A stretch of 64,000 nucleotides of DNA, taken from Niveibacterium sp. 24ML (lineage in GTDB: Bacteria > Pseudomonadota > Gammaproteobacteria > Burkholderiales > Rhodocyclaceae). Numbering within the stretch: position 1 is the first letter of the stretch; each line of letters starts with the position of its first letter. The position numbers were made by a program, and so were the translations under genes. The notes beneath the pieces are model-generated. The model was not told the origin of the DNA. It made no database searches and saw only the letters and a list, made by a program, of their open reading frames with translations. Below are positions 63,232 to 64,000 of this stretch, piece after piece. The DNA lies in the NCBI RefSeq assembly GCF_026586805.1, contig NZ_JAPFHA010000022.1, positions 20,803 to 84,802 of the forward strand, given 5' to 3'.

Positions 63232-63899
63232 TGCGGCACGCTGCCCTAACCCAAACGGCGCCGGCTCATGCTGGCAGCGATCGAAAGCCTATTCTGTATG
63301 CGCATCCCGCTACTTCAGCAAACCGTCATGGTCGTTGGAACCTCGCTGTCGGAGGCTGCAGCGGCGACTTACGGGATGCTTCCCAAATTGCCATACAGAA
63401 TAGGCACGGGATTCGCACGATGCTCGTCGACCACACAGAGAACGAGGAAACATTTCGTTTCCGCCCTGCCGCCACCCGAGTCCGCCCATATGAAACCTCA
63501 GGAGGCTCCTACGCCGTCCCGGCCCTTGCCGCTCAACACTTTGCCTGCCGTGGCGCCCTCGTGCGGCACAGTCTCGGCTACCCGCCAGAGACTCTGATAC
63601 CCGCCAGTGTGCGTGGCGGAACCGTTTATGGCGCGGCTCGGCCTTACCACGCAACTGTCGCAGAGCAAAATCGCCTGCGAAGTGATAACGCTAATGCCCT
63701 TTGTCTTCGAGCAAGCGACACCCGATTCCGGCAAAAGGTTGAATCACTCCGAGGCATCAGTCGCCTCAAGACAGCCTCCATGTCGCCATACGTGTCAAGC
63801 GAAAACAAAACGGTTGATCGGGCCATCCTGTACTGTCAATTAGATGGGGTTCATGATTGCATGACATGGATCATCCGCAAATCGAGCGGTAGTGTCTGA
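63231..63899 (+). CDS. Possible protein of unknown function (222 aa)
   Basis: A frame of 222 codons whose ATG overlaps the AAA+ stop by one base (TGATG). The product is basic, with no recognised motif. An imperfect inverted repeat (63287-63405) lies inside it, which makes coding less certain. By position it matches the CHAT-like gene that follows AAA+ protein 2, but its sequence does not resemble that protein. An overlapping 109-codon frame at 63268 is an alternative reading. Confidence 0.35.
   Translation: MRHAALTQTAPAHAGSDRKPILYAHPATSANRHGRWNLAVGGCSGDLRDASQIAIQNRHGIRTMLVDHTENEETFRFRPAATRVRPYETSGGSYAVPALAAQHFACRGALVRHSLGYPPETLIPASVRGGTVYGAARPYHATVAEQNRLRSDNANALCLRASDTRFRQKVESLRGISRLKTASMSPYVSSENKTVDRAILYCQLDGVHDCMTWIIRKSSGSV
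63287..63405. repeat. Nested inverted repeat
   Basis: GCCTATTCTGTATG (63287-63300) pairs exactly with CATACAGAATAGGC (63392-63405), and inside it GCATCCCG (63302-63309) pairs with CGGGATGC (63372-63379). A transcript could form a 22-bp stem in two parts. Role unknown. Confidence 0.5.
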
Positions 63900-64000
63900 T
63901 GACCGCTAAAGGAACGCAGCATCTAGCAGGCCGATGCAAAACGCTGTGACGTCACGCCTGGCATGGCCGTTGCGATTCGGTTTTTCATGACTTCAGTCCT

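Noticed and set aside
63652..63690. GTCGCA followed by TGCGAA
   Set aside because: Reversed arm order and wrong spacing.
1..64000. tRNA, rRNA, transposase or integrase
   Set aside because: None could be recognised by reading both strands.

Overview
The window is GC-rich, densely packed Gram-negative chromosomal DNA. Codon use, lipoproteins with Cys-Gly-rich mature ends, a MerR plus VIT/VWA pair and a PF06189-type 5'-nucleotidase suggest a betaproteobacterium, perhaps Rhodocyclales or Burkholderiales. That assignment is inference. No rRNA, tRNA, CRISPR array, transposase or integrase was seen.

Region 1 (1-15.4 kb) is mixed. It holds a truncated subtilisin-like lipoprotein, two WYL-domain regulators, a coiled-coil membrane protein whose 3' end overlaps a GIMAP-like GTPase, two paralogous small membrane-protein modules, a MerR regulator with a VIT/VWA protein, and a 5'-nucleotidase. 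Region 2 (15.4-29.5 kb) is a type I restriction-modification operon, hsdM-hsdS-YhcG nuclease-hsdR-metallopeptidase, read leftward with overlapping genes. It is followed by rightward sbcDC. Two copies of an 83-nt intergenic element lie at 9.97 and 24.81 kb.

Region 3 (30.1-63.9 kb) is the most unusual part. It carries three related proteins with two AAA+ domains each; two proteins with a His/Cys dyad resembling CHAT/caspase-like (clan CD) peptidases; two proteins with a FliG C-terminal-like domain; a histone-deacetylase-like enzyme; a degenerate sirtuin-like protein; a cyclic-phosphate-processing receiver-like protein; a PD-(D/E)XK nuclease; an AddAB-like helicase/nuclease pair with an FG-GAP lipoprotein; two WYL regulators; a GIY-YIG protein; and a PPP-family phosphatase. 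The genes form tight operons, many with ATGA overlaps. One of these, AAA+ / CHAT-like / FliG-like 1 / 54-residue ORF / FliG-like 2 at 36.3-41.5 kb, looks like one functional unit.

The region is tied together by a 19-bp palindrome, TGCGAC-N7-GTCGCA. Ten copies (seven perfect, three with one mismatch) lie in front of the HDAC-like, all three AAA+, AddAB-like, phosphatase and sirtuin-like transcription units. In five cases the nearest copy is 38-44 nt from the chosen start codon. I infer one regulon. It may be a large, previously undescribed defence or stress system in which AAA+ motors, a caspase-like protease and NAD/acyl-lysine-type modules act together; the function itself cannot be read from sequence.
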